The translations under genes were made by a program, and so were the position numbers. The notes below the pieces were generated by a model, which was not told where the DNA came from, did no database searches, and worked only from the letters and a program-made list of their open reading frames with translations. 64,000 nucleotides of DNA from Balaenoptera acutorostrata (lineage: Eukaryota; Chordata; Mammalia; Artiodactyla; Balaenopteridae): assembly GCF_949987535.1 (NCBI RefSeq), contig NC_080066.1, positions 129,126,335 to 129,190,334 of the forward strand, read 5' to 3'. Every line of letters begins with the position of its first letter. Position 1 is the first letter of the stretch. Shown here piece by piece: positions 36,646 to 48,141 of the stretch.

Positions 36646-37099
36646 GATAGTCATGCCAAAGCCAAAATAAATTGCTGAGAAATATCTATAATCACATTAC
36701 TATTTCCTATTAGAATAACACAGGCATTTTGCATAATTTTGAAAATCTATTTAATAATATAAACAATTTGCAAACTGATGCGTGTGTGCTTATAAACCCT
36801 AAAGATGAAATATGTACAGAATATATATAATAAAGGAGATTAACAAAAATTTGGCAAACTGCTTCAACTGTTTGATGTTTATTGTCTAACTTTTCCTTCA
36901 TTTGACATGTAAGTTTTCTAACTGCCTTATTTGAAAAACACATTATGTAATCAGTAGATTTCAAAGTTTAAATATGCATTAATAATATGTCATATTCCAG
37001 TTTGCATTTAAAGGATCTAAGTTGAAGGAAATAATTAATATATAATTGGCCAATAAAATGGTTTACCCAAGCGTCATATACATCTCTATGCAATGCCAT
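36646..37099. other. Unassigned non-coding DNA
   Basis: No gene or repeat family is recognisable. The 84-codon open frame at 36710-36964 (minus) has no known motif. Confidence 0.5.
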
Positions 37100-37114
37100 T
37101 GCTAATATTATTTC

Positions 37115-37497
37115 TTTTTAAAAAAAGAAAAAAAATTTCAAGTCCTCATTTTTTTTTATAAATTCATTTATTTATTTTTGCTGTGTTGGGTCTTTGTTGC
37201 TGTGCATGGGCTTTCTCTAGTTGCGGCGAGCAGGGGATACTCTTCATTGCAGTGTGCAGGCTTCTCATTATGGTGGCTTCTCTTTTGAGGGGCACAGGTT
37301 CTAGGCACATGGGCTTCAGTAGTTGTGGCACATGGGCTCAGTAGTTGTGGCTCACGGACTCTAGAGTGCAGGCTCAGTAGTTGTGGTTCAGGGGCTTAGT
37401 TGCTCCATGACATGTGGGATCTTCCTGGACCAGGGATCGAACCCATGTCCCCCGCACTGGCAGGCAGATTCTTAACCACTGCACCACCAGGGAATTC
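37115..37497 (-). mobile_element. CHR-type SINE, long form (copy 4)
   Basis: Antisense copy with three CAGTAGTTGTGG modules, versus one in short-form copies. The exact 15-bp target-site duplication TGCTAATATTATTTC lies at 37100-37114 and 37498-37512. The head at the right is CCACCAGGGAATTC. Between the A-rich tail and the left duplication lies about 40 bp of extra sequence (37115-37156) that is not SINE body. CpG sites are mostly decayed. Confidence 0.95.
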
Positions 37498-37859
37498 TGC
37501 TAATATTATTTCAATTATATTCCCATTCGAAGTGTCTTTTAGCAAAATATAATATCAAAATTAATGTTACGATTTCTCTATGAGCCAAAATCAAGTAACA
37601 AATACCAGATTTACTTTCCTACTTGAAACATCTAAGCATCCACACTAAATATATGAATAATGATATTTTCTAGTCTTGCAGGGCACTGGGTAAAATAATC
37701 AGAAATATTTTGCCTATATAGTTGGAAAGAATCATCCTTAAACTAAATGCTTCTCTGCTCCTTCCAGATAAATATTAAAAGCAACTGTGAGAGGATTAAA
37801 CTATGTTTAAGCAACATGTCTTAAAAACAAACTTAAGAAAAATTATAGGAATATAAAAA

Positions 37860-39624
37860 TGTCCAATATGCAACAAGGTGAAATGCAAAAGATCTGGTAT
37901 TCAATAAAATTTTATCAGTATGCAAAGAAATACAACACCTAGAGAGATTAAAATCCTGTCAGTCAAAACTGACAAAGAAATATAACCAATGTTAGAATTG
38001 GTAGAGAAAAACAAGTATTTTTCTAACTATATTTTATGTATTGGAAAAGCTAGAGAGAAATGAGTGTGGTAGGAGAGATAAGGAGACAAGTTAAACTTTA
38101 CAAAATAAAAATTATAATTTGTGATATGCAAAATTCACTGGATGGCATTAATGGCACATTAAACACTGCAGAAGAAAACATTAGTGAATTTGAACATATC
38201 TCAATAGAAATGACCCAAATCAAAAATGAAGAGAAGAATTTAAAAAATTAGCAAATAATTAGCAAATTGTTTGATAACTTCAAGATATTCAATTAATCTT
38301 AGTTCAAAGATGAGAAAGAGGACAAAAGAAAAAATGTTTGAAGAAATTATAGACAATAGTTTCCCAAAGTTGATTAAACTATAAACCCACACATCGCAAA
38401 AAACTCATCAAACTAAAAATACAAAAACACACAAAAAAAACCAACTTGAAGGACAATAGATCAATCCCTTGGAGTCAATTATAAAGAGAAAATCTTAAAT
38501 AAGTCAGAAAAAAAAAAAGACAAAGATGCAATAAATTAGCAAATAAAAAAATACCATCAGATTGGAAATAATGCCAGCAAGAACAACAGGATAAAGTACT
38601 GAAAGAAAAAAAAACAAAAAACAAAAACCCTGTCAATTTACAGTCCTATAGCCAGGAAAAATATCTTTCAAAAAAAGAAGGGAAGACAAAGAGTTTTGAA
38701 GACTTATGAAAGTGGAAAGAGGTCATCTCTGGAAGACACAAACTGTGAAATAAAAGGAAATCCTTTAGACAGAGGAAAGTTGTTTCAGATGGAAATATGA
38801 AACTTCTAAAAGGAAAGAAGAACACTGAAAATGGTAACCATGTGAGTAAATTGATTATTTTTTCTTATTGCTTAAATACATAAATTGTTTAAATAGATAA
38901 TTGACATTTAAACAAACATAGTAACAGCATAGTGTTAGGTTGATAACATGTGTAGAAGTAAAATGTATGACAATAACAGAACCAAGGCCATGAGGGGAGA
39001 AATAGAAGTATACCATTGTAAGGTTCTTACACTGTAGTTGAAGTGCTATAATATCTCTAAAAGGTAGATCTGGTGTGTACGATACATACTATAGACCATA
39101 AGGCAACCACTAAAATTTTAAAAATAATTCAAAATTTATAACTAATACATTAACAAAGGGGATAAATGGTGACTTAAGAAATTTCAAGAAAAAGAAAAAT
39201 GGACCAAAGAATTGATAGAACAAATAGAAAACAAATAGAAAGATAGTAGATTGAACCCAATCATAATATAATCACATAAAACATACATGGTCTAAACATC
39301 CTAATTAAAAAGCAGATATTTTATTATATGCTATCTATAAATAAAAACAATATAAAAACAGGACTAAGTTAAAGGTAAAAGAATAGGAAAAGATAAATCA
39401 TGCAAACAATAATCAAAGTAAAGTGGGAGTGTCTATATAAATATCAGAGAGAATAGATTTCAGAAAAAAGTGTACTATCCCAGTTATATAAGTTAATTTC
39501 ATAATAATACAGGATTAAGGGAGACATAACAATCTTAAGTGTTTATATACTAAGAGACGAGTTTGAAAAGATATGAATCAAAAACTGAGAGCGTAGCAAA
39601 AAGAAATAGACAAATCCACAGTCA
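37860..39624 (+). mobile_element. Old L1: ORF1 region and start of ORF2
   Basis: The A-rich sense strand follows an L1M-type ORF1 region: CTGCAGAAGAAAACATTAGTG at 38166, ATAGACAATAGTTTCCCAAAG near 38349, and a 5' ORF2 stretch around 38980-39580. No frame survives. The copy is split at 39634 by a younger L1 and continues at 40630. Confidence 0.66.
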
Positions 39625-39633
39625 TAGAATTTT

Positions 39634-40620
39634 TTTTAAACATCTTTATTGGTGTGTAATTGATTTACAATGGTGTGCTAGTTTCCTCTTTATAACAAAG
39701 TGAATGAGCTATACGTATACATATATCCCCATATCTCCTCCCTCTTGTGTCTCCCTCCCACCCTCCCTATCCCACCCCTCTAGGTAGTCACAGAGCACCA
39801 AGCTGATCTCCCTGTGCTATGAGGCTGCTTCCCACTAGCTATCTATTTTACATTTGGTAGTATATATAAGTCCATGCCACTCTCTCACTTCATCCCAGCT
39901 TACCCTTCCCACTCCCCGTGTCCTCAAGTCCAGTCTCTACATCTGTGTCTTTATTCCTGTTCTGCCCCTAGGTTTCTCATAACCATTTTTTTAAGATTCC
40001 ATATATATGTGTTAGCACACAGTATTTGTTTTTCTTTTTCTGACTTACTTCACTCTGTATGGTAGACTCTAAGTCTATCCACCTCACTACAAATAACTCA
40101 ATTTTGTTTCTTTTTATGGCTGAGTAATATTCCATTGTATATATGTGCCACATCTTCTTTATCCATTCATCTGTCGATGGACACTTACGTTGCTTCCATG
40201 TCCTGGCTATTGTAAATAGTGCTGCAGTGAACATTGTGGCACATGACTCTTTTTGAATTATGGTTTTCTCTGGGTATATGCCCAGTAGTGGGATTGCTGA
40301 GTCATATGGTAGTTCTATTTTTAGTTTTTTAAGGAACCTCCATACTGTTCTCCATAGTGGCTGTATCAATTTACATTCCCACCAACAGTGCCAGAGGGTT
40401 CCCTTTTCTCCACACCCTCTCCAGAATTTATTGTTTGTAGATTTTTTTTCATGATGGCCATTCTGACTGGTGTGAGGTGATACCTCATTGTAGTTTTGAT
40501 TTGCATTTCTCTAATGATTAGTGATGTTCAGCATTCTTTCTTGTGTTTGTTGGCAATCTGTATATCTTCTCTGGAGAAATGTCTGTTTAGGTCTTCTGCC
40601 CATTTTTGGATTGGGTTGTT
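39634..40620 (-). mobile_element. Young 5'-truncated L1 with 9-bp target duplication
   Basis: This is the 3' kilobase of a cetartiodactyl L1 inserted into an older L1. The left end shows the poly(T) from its tail, followed by 3' UTR landmarks CATCTTTATTGGTGTGTAATTG and CCCTCTAGGTAGTCACAGAG. The right end is its 5' truncation point. TAGAATTTT flanks it at 39625-39633 and 40621-40629. It carries a 130-codon open frame at 39977-40369. Confidence 0.92.
39977..40369 (-). pseudogene. L1 ORF2p C-terminal fragment, frame still open
   Basis: This 130-codon frame encodes the C-terminal part of L1 ORF2p. Recognisable pieces are [14 protein letters not shown], the STDEWIKKMWHIYTMEYYSA stretch and the closing EVSQ..THIYGI. 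The family protein exceeds 1200 residues and needs endonuclease and reverse-transcriptase domains, both absent here because the element is 5'-truncated. It cannot act by itself. The open frame shows that the copy is recent. Confidence 0.9.
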
Positions 40621-40629
40621 TAGAATTTT

Positions 40630-41890
40630 AACGTGATTTCAACCACTCTCTCTCAAAAATTGCAAGGACAATTGGAGTGAAAATATGAGAATACAGAAAA
40701 CTTGAATAAATGCTATCAGTCAATTTGCATTTATATAACACTCCACCCAACAGCAGCAGATTATACATTCAAGTGCAAAGATGAAACATTTACTAAAAAC
40801 AAACTGGATTCTGGCCCATAAATAATGCCTCCATAAATTCAGAAGGATTCATATCATAAAGAGAATGTTGTTTTACCACAGTTGAATTAAGTTAGATGAG
40901 TCAAAAATAATTGCTTCCTCTTCATTTAATTAAGTTAGAAATTAATACTAGAAGAATATCTCGAAAATCCTCAAATATATGGAAGCTAACACTTCTTAAT
41001 AATGAATGGGTCAAAGTAGAAACTGAAGGAAAATTAGAAATACGTAAACTGAATGTAAATGGAAACACGGTATCAAAATGTATAATATACTGCTGAATCA
41101 ATACTTTTGAGGAAACTTGTAGCATTAAAATATCATTTATTAGGGTAAATAAAAAGGACTTATCTTACATCTTTAAAAACTTGGGGGAAAAATCTTTAAA
41201 TACAAATAAGCATAAGAAATGGAAAAAGTAAAGATCATACTGGAAATTAATGGAATAGAAAATAGAAAAGGGAAAATTAAAGAAAACCAATGAAATAAAA
41301 ATGTTTCTTTGAGATCAATGAAATTAATTAACATTTAGTCAGATTGAGGAGGAACTACTTAGATTAAATGGAAAATTTGTGTGGAAGACATAAAATATCA
41401 GTTTAATCAAGAAACAAACCTGATATGTTAAAACTGAACAAAGTTTAATATATTAAATCCAACAATATATGAAAAAGATAATACAACCTGGCCAACTGGA
41501 GTTTATCACAGGAATACAAGGTTGATTTAATAGTCAATAATCAATAAATGCAACTTACTACACAAACTTAAAGTTTATTCACAAACTTAAAAGAAATCAT
41601 ACATCATCTCCATAGAAACAGAGAAAGCATTTGACAAAATCCAGCATCTATTCCTGATTAAAACCTTTCAGCAGGGTTCAGGAGAAGTAAAGTTCATCTA
41701 CTTGATATAGGCATCTATGAAAAACCTGTAGGTAACATGATACTTATAGTATAAACTAAAAGCTTTCCCCCTAAGATCAGAAAGACAAGGGTGTCTACTT
41801 TCATCACTTAACATTGTACTGGAGCTTTGGTTATGAAAACATAATTAGTGATATTGCTGAAATAAAGAAAAAATATGAAATGAAATATAT
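40630..41890 (+). mobile_element. Old L1: ORF2 with reverse-transcriptase region
   Basis: This continues the L1 at 37860-39624 after the younger insertion. Landmarks in order are ACACTCCACCCAACAGCAGCAG, the endonuclease/RT linker near 40930-41110, AACAATATATGAAAAAGATAATAC near 41461, GAGAAAGCATTTGACAAAATCC near 41620 and CTTTCCCCCTAAGATCAG near 41763. All frames are broken and internal deletions are evident. Confidence 0.82.
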
Positions 41891-43324
41891 AATGATTTAT
41901 CATTTATGCTTGTCTTTATTACACATCTGAACATCATTAGATCACCCTCAGAATACCTAGACATGACCAACAATAAAGACATTCAGTTATCTTTGACATT
42001 ATAACAAATTTTCCAATACATACAAACTATCATTACAAACTACCATATTTTCCTGTATGTGTCATTATGAAATTATAATGCCAAGCTAGCAGGGAAGAAC
42101 ATTGTTTTGAAGGTTTCCTTTTTTCAGTTTGATTTGCAACTTCCAAATTTCACATACAGTATTTAGGTCCCTATTTTTACTCCCACAGTAGTTCCTGCAA
42201 AAGTTGGGTTCAGAACCAAACTCAATATGGATGTATTTTAATGGCAAAAGAGTTGCAAATTAACCATAAATTTGTCTCTCTTTGCTATCCTCGCATGTGA
42301 ACTGATAGCAGAAATATATGTAAGTTGAATAATAATCAGACATAACACAAAAATATACAAGAGGAAAACAAACAAATATTTTGTATTGAAGGAATCACAT
42401 ATAGTTCACAATTCAATATTAGTAGGCCAGCCGCTTCAATATAGTTTCACACACTGACTATGTATTAGATGAAAAGAAATGACATAGCAAATATGTAAAA
42501 ATACTGAAGTGAAAAAGAAGGAGAAAGAGTAGGGGGAGGAAGAAAAAGAAAGCGAAGGAGGAAAAAGGGAAAGAAACAGATAAGGCAAAAGTCAGGTGAA
42601 GAATTATTTTGATAGATTTTTAAATTACAGTTTAAAAAATGAATAAAATTTCCTACAAGTGATTCATGCTATAGTAGATTTTAACAATAACATTACTATA
42701 TTAAAATAAGATGTCAAGGAGAGGATTATAAAACAACAAAATGATACATAAAGGGAAGTTGCAGAAATAAGGGAAAAACAAGAATCAATATAATAATGCA
42801 ATACCAGAAAGAATGAGTAAATACATCTGAAATAGCATAATTTGACATAATTGACAGAGCAAGTATACCATAAATATATGACATAAAGGAAGGGATCAGA
42901 AGCAGCAGAAAATAACGAAGTCGTAATTAGAGAAAAGATGGAGATATGGAGGTTACATTGAAATAATCTCATAAAGATTTTACCAATCAGTATATTACAT
43001 GTGCCTAGCATAACACACAGTACAATGTAGTGCTCAAAAAGTATTTGATCCAATATTACAATAATTGATATCCTTGAAAGAATAAACCCACCAAAGGGAT
43101 ATATTGTTATCTGAGTGATATTAACATAACTCATTGTTTTTCCTTTTAATAGATTTTTGTATTTAAAAGATAATCATTACGAATTTTTGTTTTAAAACTA
43201 GCCATTGCCATAAAAAATAAAAATTAGAATTTTCACTCAAATTATTATTACTATTATGCATTTATTATTATAAATGCATTTCCTTAAAGTTGGATATATG
43301 AATTCATGTAAAGGTACGTCAATG
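41891..43324. other. Unassigned AT-rich DNA with a purine tract
   Basis: No gene is assigned. The plus strand is A-rich at 42390-43100 and may hold another decayed L1 piece. A polypurine tract lies at 42511-42580. The 156-codon open frame at 42664-43134 (minus) is the longest in the window, with very high Ile, Leu, Phe, Ser and Cys, as expected from reading the strand opposite A-rich DNA. Confidence 0.5.
42511..42580. repeat. Polypurine tract
   Basis: About 70 bp of almost only A and G on the plus strand, with isolated pyrimidines near 42530 and 42553. Confidence 0.8.
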
Positions 43325-43460
43325 AGACTCTCATTCTTTCACTCATTCAAAATTGATTTTTGGTGTTGATATATGTACCACACATCTTTATGAACAATGG
43401 GGATAAAAAATGTAGTAAATAGATAAGGACTTTGCTTTCATGGAACTTGTATTCTCAGAA
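43325..43460 (-). mobile_element. L2 LINE 3' end fragment
   Basis: Antisense L2 terminus: TCTTTCACTCATTCAAAATTG, the ACAATGGGGATAAAAAATG block, then TTGCTTTCATGGAACTTGTATTCT. Diverged but in the right order. Confidence 0.65.
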
Positions 43461-43516
43461 CTGACTAGGCAGATTCTGAGCTATAGTTTCTAATGGTATG
43501 ACTATGCTTTGTGTGC

Positions 43517-43517
43517 T

Positions 43518-43576
<59 letters not shown>
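43517..43576. repeat. (GT)12 joined to (GA)18 compound microsatellite
   Basis: GT units from 43517 to 43540 change without interruption to GA units from 43541 to 43576. It is a likely length-polymorphic site. Confidence 0.95.
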
Positions 43577-43580
<4 letters not shown>

Positions 43581-43770
43581 ATCATCTAAAATATCAGTGG
43601 ACATATGGCAAACATTTTCCCAAGAATTAACTTCTCTCATATTTGCATCCATTTTCTCATTGAGTATAGTCAACATTCCATCATATCATGCAGTTAATTA
43701 AACAATCCAAAGAAAATAAAGCCCTGGAGGAAGATTTATGTCTTTAGAAGTGGTAAGTTATTTTCCTAAA

Positions 43771-43895
43771 GGAGTGGTTATCAAATTTTGATATACCTAA
43801 GAATCATCCTAAAGTACAGATTCAAAATCATTTGGTGAGGGAGGGGACAGGCAATCAGCATTTTTACAACCATCCAGGGTGATTCTGATGAATTG
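43771..43895 (+). mobile_element. MER5A-like hAT DNA transposon fragment
   Basis: The start GGAGTGGTTATCAAATTTTGA, the AAGAATCATCC block and the later TTTACAACCATCCAGGGTGATTCTGATG stretch follow the order of MER5A. The right terminal repeat is not clear. Confidence 0.6.
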
Positions 43896-44739
43896 TTTCC
43901 TTTTTAAAGGGCGGGATTTGATCCTTGCACTCTTTAAAAATCCTTTTGAAACTACAAATAAATAATTCTATCTGGTTGAATTTTAGGAGTGGTAAATATC
44001 AGTTTTCAAAGGACAGGCCTTTAATTCCTTTCAATTATAGATCATTAGGAAATTTCTTATGAAACATCTAACAAAACTTACACCACTTTCCTTCTGGATA
44101 ATTAAAAGCTGAGATTTCCCAAGCTTTTGAAAGTGTCATTCTACTGTTGACATACTATGTAATTTTATCAACTTGTTGAGAAATCAATATGTGATTATGA
44201 TTTGAAACATGTAATAACATTTCTTTAAATTTTCTGAGCATGCAACATGGGTTATGAATTGTTTTATGAAATCACTAAAAATATGTAAAATCTGATCCTT
44301 AATATGTTTTTTCCATAGGGCTAGTAGAAGTGATATTTTGACCAAACAGATAGCAAAGAGATGTTTTCTAGACCTTCCTCCTATTCTATGTAAATGATAG
44401 TTAAATAATTTGTAATTTGGAGCCATGTTTGCTTAAACGAGGTCTTGTCCCCTCTCTATCCAGAGAGAATATATTCTATGCATTGGTTAGTTCTCTGCCG
44501 AAATTTACCATCTAATTATGTACTATAATTTCCCATGTAGTCTAATCCCTACTCCTTGTTCCAAAAAGCTGGAGATCAGCTGTATTAAAATCAAACTTAT
44601 TACTGATGAATAGATAATTTCTATGACTGAGATATATTATAGATCTATTATTCACATCCCTCTTCCTTTAGACTAGATTATGATACTCTTGTATTAACTC
44701 TTGCTGCATATTATGAATTTTCTTTCTGAACACTTACTA

Positions 44740-44885
44740 TAAAATTAATTATTCATGTAATTTTTTGTTTAATATCTTCCTCTCCACCTACGCTATGAAC
44801 TTCATATGAACTATGAATTCTTTTGTTCATTGTTGTAATGCCAGTGTTTAATGCAGAGGCTCACTTGGTGAATGAATGAAAAAAA
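44740..44885 (+). mobile_element. L2 LINE 3' terminus
   Basis: In sense orientation, CTATGAACTTCATATGAAC, TTTTGTTCATTGTTGTAATGCC and TGGTGAATGAATGAAAAA follow the L2 3' end, including the terminal TGAATGAATGAA repeat. Confidence 0.68.
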
Positions 44886-45339
44886 AATGACAATGCTAAA
44901 CTCCAAATTAACTCATTCTATTATATTATCTACATATGCATTTTGTGATTAGCCCATATGAAACATTATTTAAAAACAAACCAATGAAATACATGGCTGA
45001 ATTTACTATAATAATATAGTTATTTATAATATAGTGGGTTCTTTCTCAGATCTCACAAGGAAAACCTTTCTCTTGACTCAATCTCAGGCATATAGTTTTT
45101 CCTTCTAAATTACTGGACTTTTATCTTAAGGACTTTGTATATCATAAAACTCATTGTGTTTTCCTCTTTGTTTTGGCTTCTAGAAAATATAGAGACAAGA
45201 TTTCAGCCTGCAATGGGAAACCGTATACATTTTTTGGTGTGTATTTTGGGTACTGGCCTTATTCCTACCTTTATCTTATCTATCCTCTGCTCATTTTTAC
45301 TCTGTTCTGGATTTCTGTACCCACTTATCTTTTTGTTTT

Positions 45340-45929
45340 GTTTTATTTTATGTATTTATTTTTATTGAAATATAATTAATTTACAGTGTTGTGTTAGTTT
45401 CAGGTTTACAGCAAAGTGACTCAGTTATACATACCTATATATCTATTTTTTTTAAGATTGTTTTCCCTTACAGGTTATTACAAAATATCGAGTATAGTTC
45501 CCTGTGCTGTACAATAGGTCTTTGTTGTTTATCTGTTTTATATATAGCAGTGTGTATATGTTAATCCCAAACTCCTAATTTATCCCTCCCCCACTCTTTT
45601 CCCTTTGGTAATCATAAGATTGTTTTCTATGTCTGAGAACCTATTTCTGTTTTGTATATAAGTTCATTTGTATCATTTTTTTAAAATTCCATGTATAAGT
45701 GAAATCACATGATATTTGTCTTTGTCTGGCTTACTTCACTTAGTATGATAATCTCTAGGTCCATCCATGTTGCTGCAAATTGCATTATTTCATTCTTTTT
45801 TATGGCTGAGTAATATTCCATTGTATAAACATACCACATCATCTTTATCCATTCATCTGTTGATGGACATTTAGGTTGTTTCCATGTCTTGGCTATTGTA
45901 AACAGTGCTGCAATGAACATTGGGTGCAT
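45340..45929 (-). mobile_element. 5'-truncated L1 with target duplication
   Basis: Antisense L1 3' end of a cetartiodactyl lineage, with TATTGAAATATAATTAATTTACAG near the left and GTTCCCTGTGCTGTACAATAGG. The target-site duplication starts CCACTTAT at 45321 and recurs at 45930, with further imperfect similarity. The right end reaches the ORF2 C-terminal frame (minus, 45705-45929, with STDEWIK..MEYYSAIKKNE). Confidence 0.85.
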
Positions 45930-46381
45930 CCACTTATTTTAGTTTTTGTTATGTATGTAGTCTTACAACCCATTTATACAATTAGTGTCATAGACTTAAT
46001 CTTTCTACAACAAGATAGGTATAAATAAAATAATAGAAAAATGATCAAATGATCTTATAGATGTTTAGTTTTTATTGGTTTTTGAGAAATAAAGCATTGT
46101 AAGGACACAGTTGCTTAAACACTAATAAGAATAATAGTTCCAAAAATATAGAATTGGGGACAATCATTAACCCTACCATGATGATAACGTCACATCTCCA
46201 TTATTTTTTAATTGCCGTTTAAAACTAAGCAGAGATAGCCAGTGAAGAGAGAGAATTGAGAAAGGTCTAGTTCAGTTTCCTAGGGCACAGTGTTCTAGTT
46301 TACTGGAAAATAGTGTTTAAAAATGGGAACAGGGGAAATCTTTTTTTGTTTTTTGTTTTTTGTTTGTTTTTGTTTTTGTTT

Positions 46382-46706
46382 TTTTTTTTAATTAATTAAT
46401 TTATTTATTTATTTTATTTTTGGCTGTGTTGGGTCTTCGGTTCGTGCGAGGGCTTTCTCCAGTTGCGGCAAGCGGGGGCCACTCTTCATCGCGGTGCGGG
46501 GAGCGCTCTTCATCGCGGTGCGCGGGCCTTTCTCTATCGCGGCCCCTCCCGTCGCAGGGCACAGGCTCCAGACGCGCAGGCTCAGCAATTGTGGCTCACG
46601 GGCCCAGCTGCTCCGCGGCATGTGGGATCTTCCCAGACCAGGGCTCGAACCCGTGTCCCCTGCATTAGCAGGCAGATTCTCAACCACTGCACCACCAGGG
46701 AAGCCC
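46382..46706 (-). mobile_element. CHR-type SINE, short form with 24-bp duplication (copy 5)
   Basis: Full-length antisense copy with many intact CpG sites. CTCTTCATCGCGGTGCG occurs twice, at 46482-46498 and 46506-46522, a 24-bp tandem duplication absent from the other copies. T- and TTTTG-rich target duplications begin at about 46340 and 46707. A and B boxes are intact. The L-rich and R-rich open frames on both strands are artefacts of the GC-rich body. Confidence 0.94.
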
Positions 46707-47329
46707 CTTTTTTTTGTTTTTTGTTTTATTTTTGGTTCACATATTCCAAGATGTAGGCTAAACGTGTTGAAGCTAGATTACTATTTTTTGTCATTAAGGA
46801 GTCTTTCCTAATAAAAATAATACTTTCAAACTAGTCTTTAATCTAAAAAGAGGTACTAAGATAATGGGAAAAGTCTAAGGAATTTTATATGAATCAATGA
46901 ACTTTTAGGTTCTGCTTATCTTTCCAAAAACTAAATGCAGGTTATCAAGGGGCCATTGCTAAAAGCTGCAGCATAAATTGACTTTGTGACACCTCTTTTC
47001 TATAGCTGACACTATCCGTTTGTGATGTTATCAGTATTAATGGTTTCTTTTTACTGGGTGATTTGTCTTATACAATTCATCATCTTTCTAATGGTGCTAT
47101 CATTTAATACTTTAAAATCTTAAAATTGAAGGTTAAAATAAAATGATTATTAATGTTTCAGAAGAAACAAAACAGTTGTTTTAAACGAAAATTGCTTTTT
47201 CAAGCATGTTCAGAACTCTTCAAATTCAGATTTTCTTTATTAAAAACTGTTATATATAAAGAGATATTAAAAGTGCTCTAGCAACACCGATGAAAATTCT
47301 TATTCTTCATTACTTATTTCATACATCAA

Positions 47330-47529
47330 ATATTTGATAACTTTGTTGTTAAAAGGCTCTGTTCTAAGTAGTGAGTATAGAGAAGTTATCAAAACAGAAG
47401 AAATATTTTCTGTCCTTACAAATCTGCTTTTTATTCGATTATATAAACAGTAAACAAAATATACAGGTAAAATATATATTATAGAATTTATTGATAATTT
47501 CTAAGGAGAAAAGGAAAGTAAGGAAATAG
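47330..47529 (-). mobile_element. L2 LINE fragment, left of SINE copy 6
   Basis: Antisense L2: ATACATCAAATATTTGATAAC, GGCTCTGTTCTAAGTAG, and the TATAAACAGTAAACAAAATATACAGG block. It continues beyond the SINE at 47845. Confidence 0.72.
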
Positions 47530-47539
47530 GATAAGACAG

Positions 47540-47834
47540 GTTTTTTTTAAAATTAATTAATTAATTTATTTTTGCTGTGTTGGGTCTTCGTTTCTGTGCG
47601 AGGGCTTTCTCTAGTTGCGGCAAGTGGGGGCCACTCTTCATCGCAGTGTGCGGGCCTCTCACTATTGCGGCCTCTCTTGTTGTGGAGCACAGGGTCCAGA
47701 TGCGCAGGCTCAGTAGTTGTGGCTCACAGGCCTAGTTGCTCTGCAGCATGTGAGATCTTCCCGAACCAGGGCTCAAACCCATGTCCCCTGCATTGGCAGG
47801 CAGATTCTCAACCACTGCACCACCAGGGGAGCCC
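47540..47834 (-). mobile_element. CHR-type SINE, short form (copy 6)
   Basis: Antisense copy inserted in an L2. The exact 10-bp target-site duplication GATAAGACAG lies at 47530-47539 and 47835-47844. The B box is damaged at its CpG (GGGCTCAAACCC in reverse complement), and several other CpGs are lost. It has the single-module short form. Confidence 0.95.
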
Positions 47835-47844
47835 GATAAGACAG

Positions 47845-48100
47845 CTTTTTGAGGGACATGTATAGTACTAGGGATGGAAGGCCTCCTTGTGAAGTTGACA
47901 TCTGAGCGGAAACTTGAGTGAGGGAATCATAAGTATCTGGGAGAAAAGCATTTCAGCAAAGGAAACAGCAAATGCAAAATTCGAGGAGCAGACCTGGTTT
48001 GTTTGAGTAACAGTTAAGAGGTTAATATGGTTTGGGGTAGAGTAAACAAAGGGGATAGTAATTAAGAGATGAGATTGGTTAGAATTGTGACTGTCATATT
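47845..48100 (-). mobile_element. L2 LINE fragment, right of SINE copy 6
   Basis: L2 resumes with GGCCTCCTTGTGAAGTTGACATCTGAGCG and the phrase near 47935-47975 about TCTGGGAGAAAAGCATTTCAGC..GGAAACAGCAAATGCAAA. The order matches the L2 3' half. The SINE thus split one older element. Confidence 0.78.
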
Positions 48101-48141
48101 CTAGGGAATGACGTATGATAATTGGAGGTTTTTGGTGTTTT

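Noticed and set aside
42664..43134. Longest open frame in the window (156 codons, minus strand)
   Set aside because: The product is extremely rich in Ile, Leu, Phe, Ser and Cys, as produced by reading the strand opposite A-rich DNA. There is no domain, no start context and no splice or polyadenylation signal linked to it.
46409..46811. Several overlapping Arg/Gly/Pro-rich open frames
   Set aside because: All six frames through SINE copy 5 stay open because of its GC content. The same peptides recur at 27545-27870, 29310-29600, 47572-47865 and 61477-61783, which shows that they derive from the SINE.
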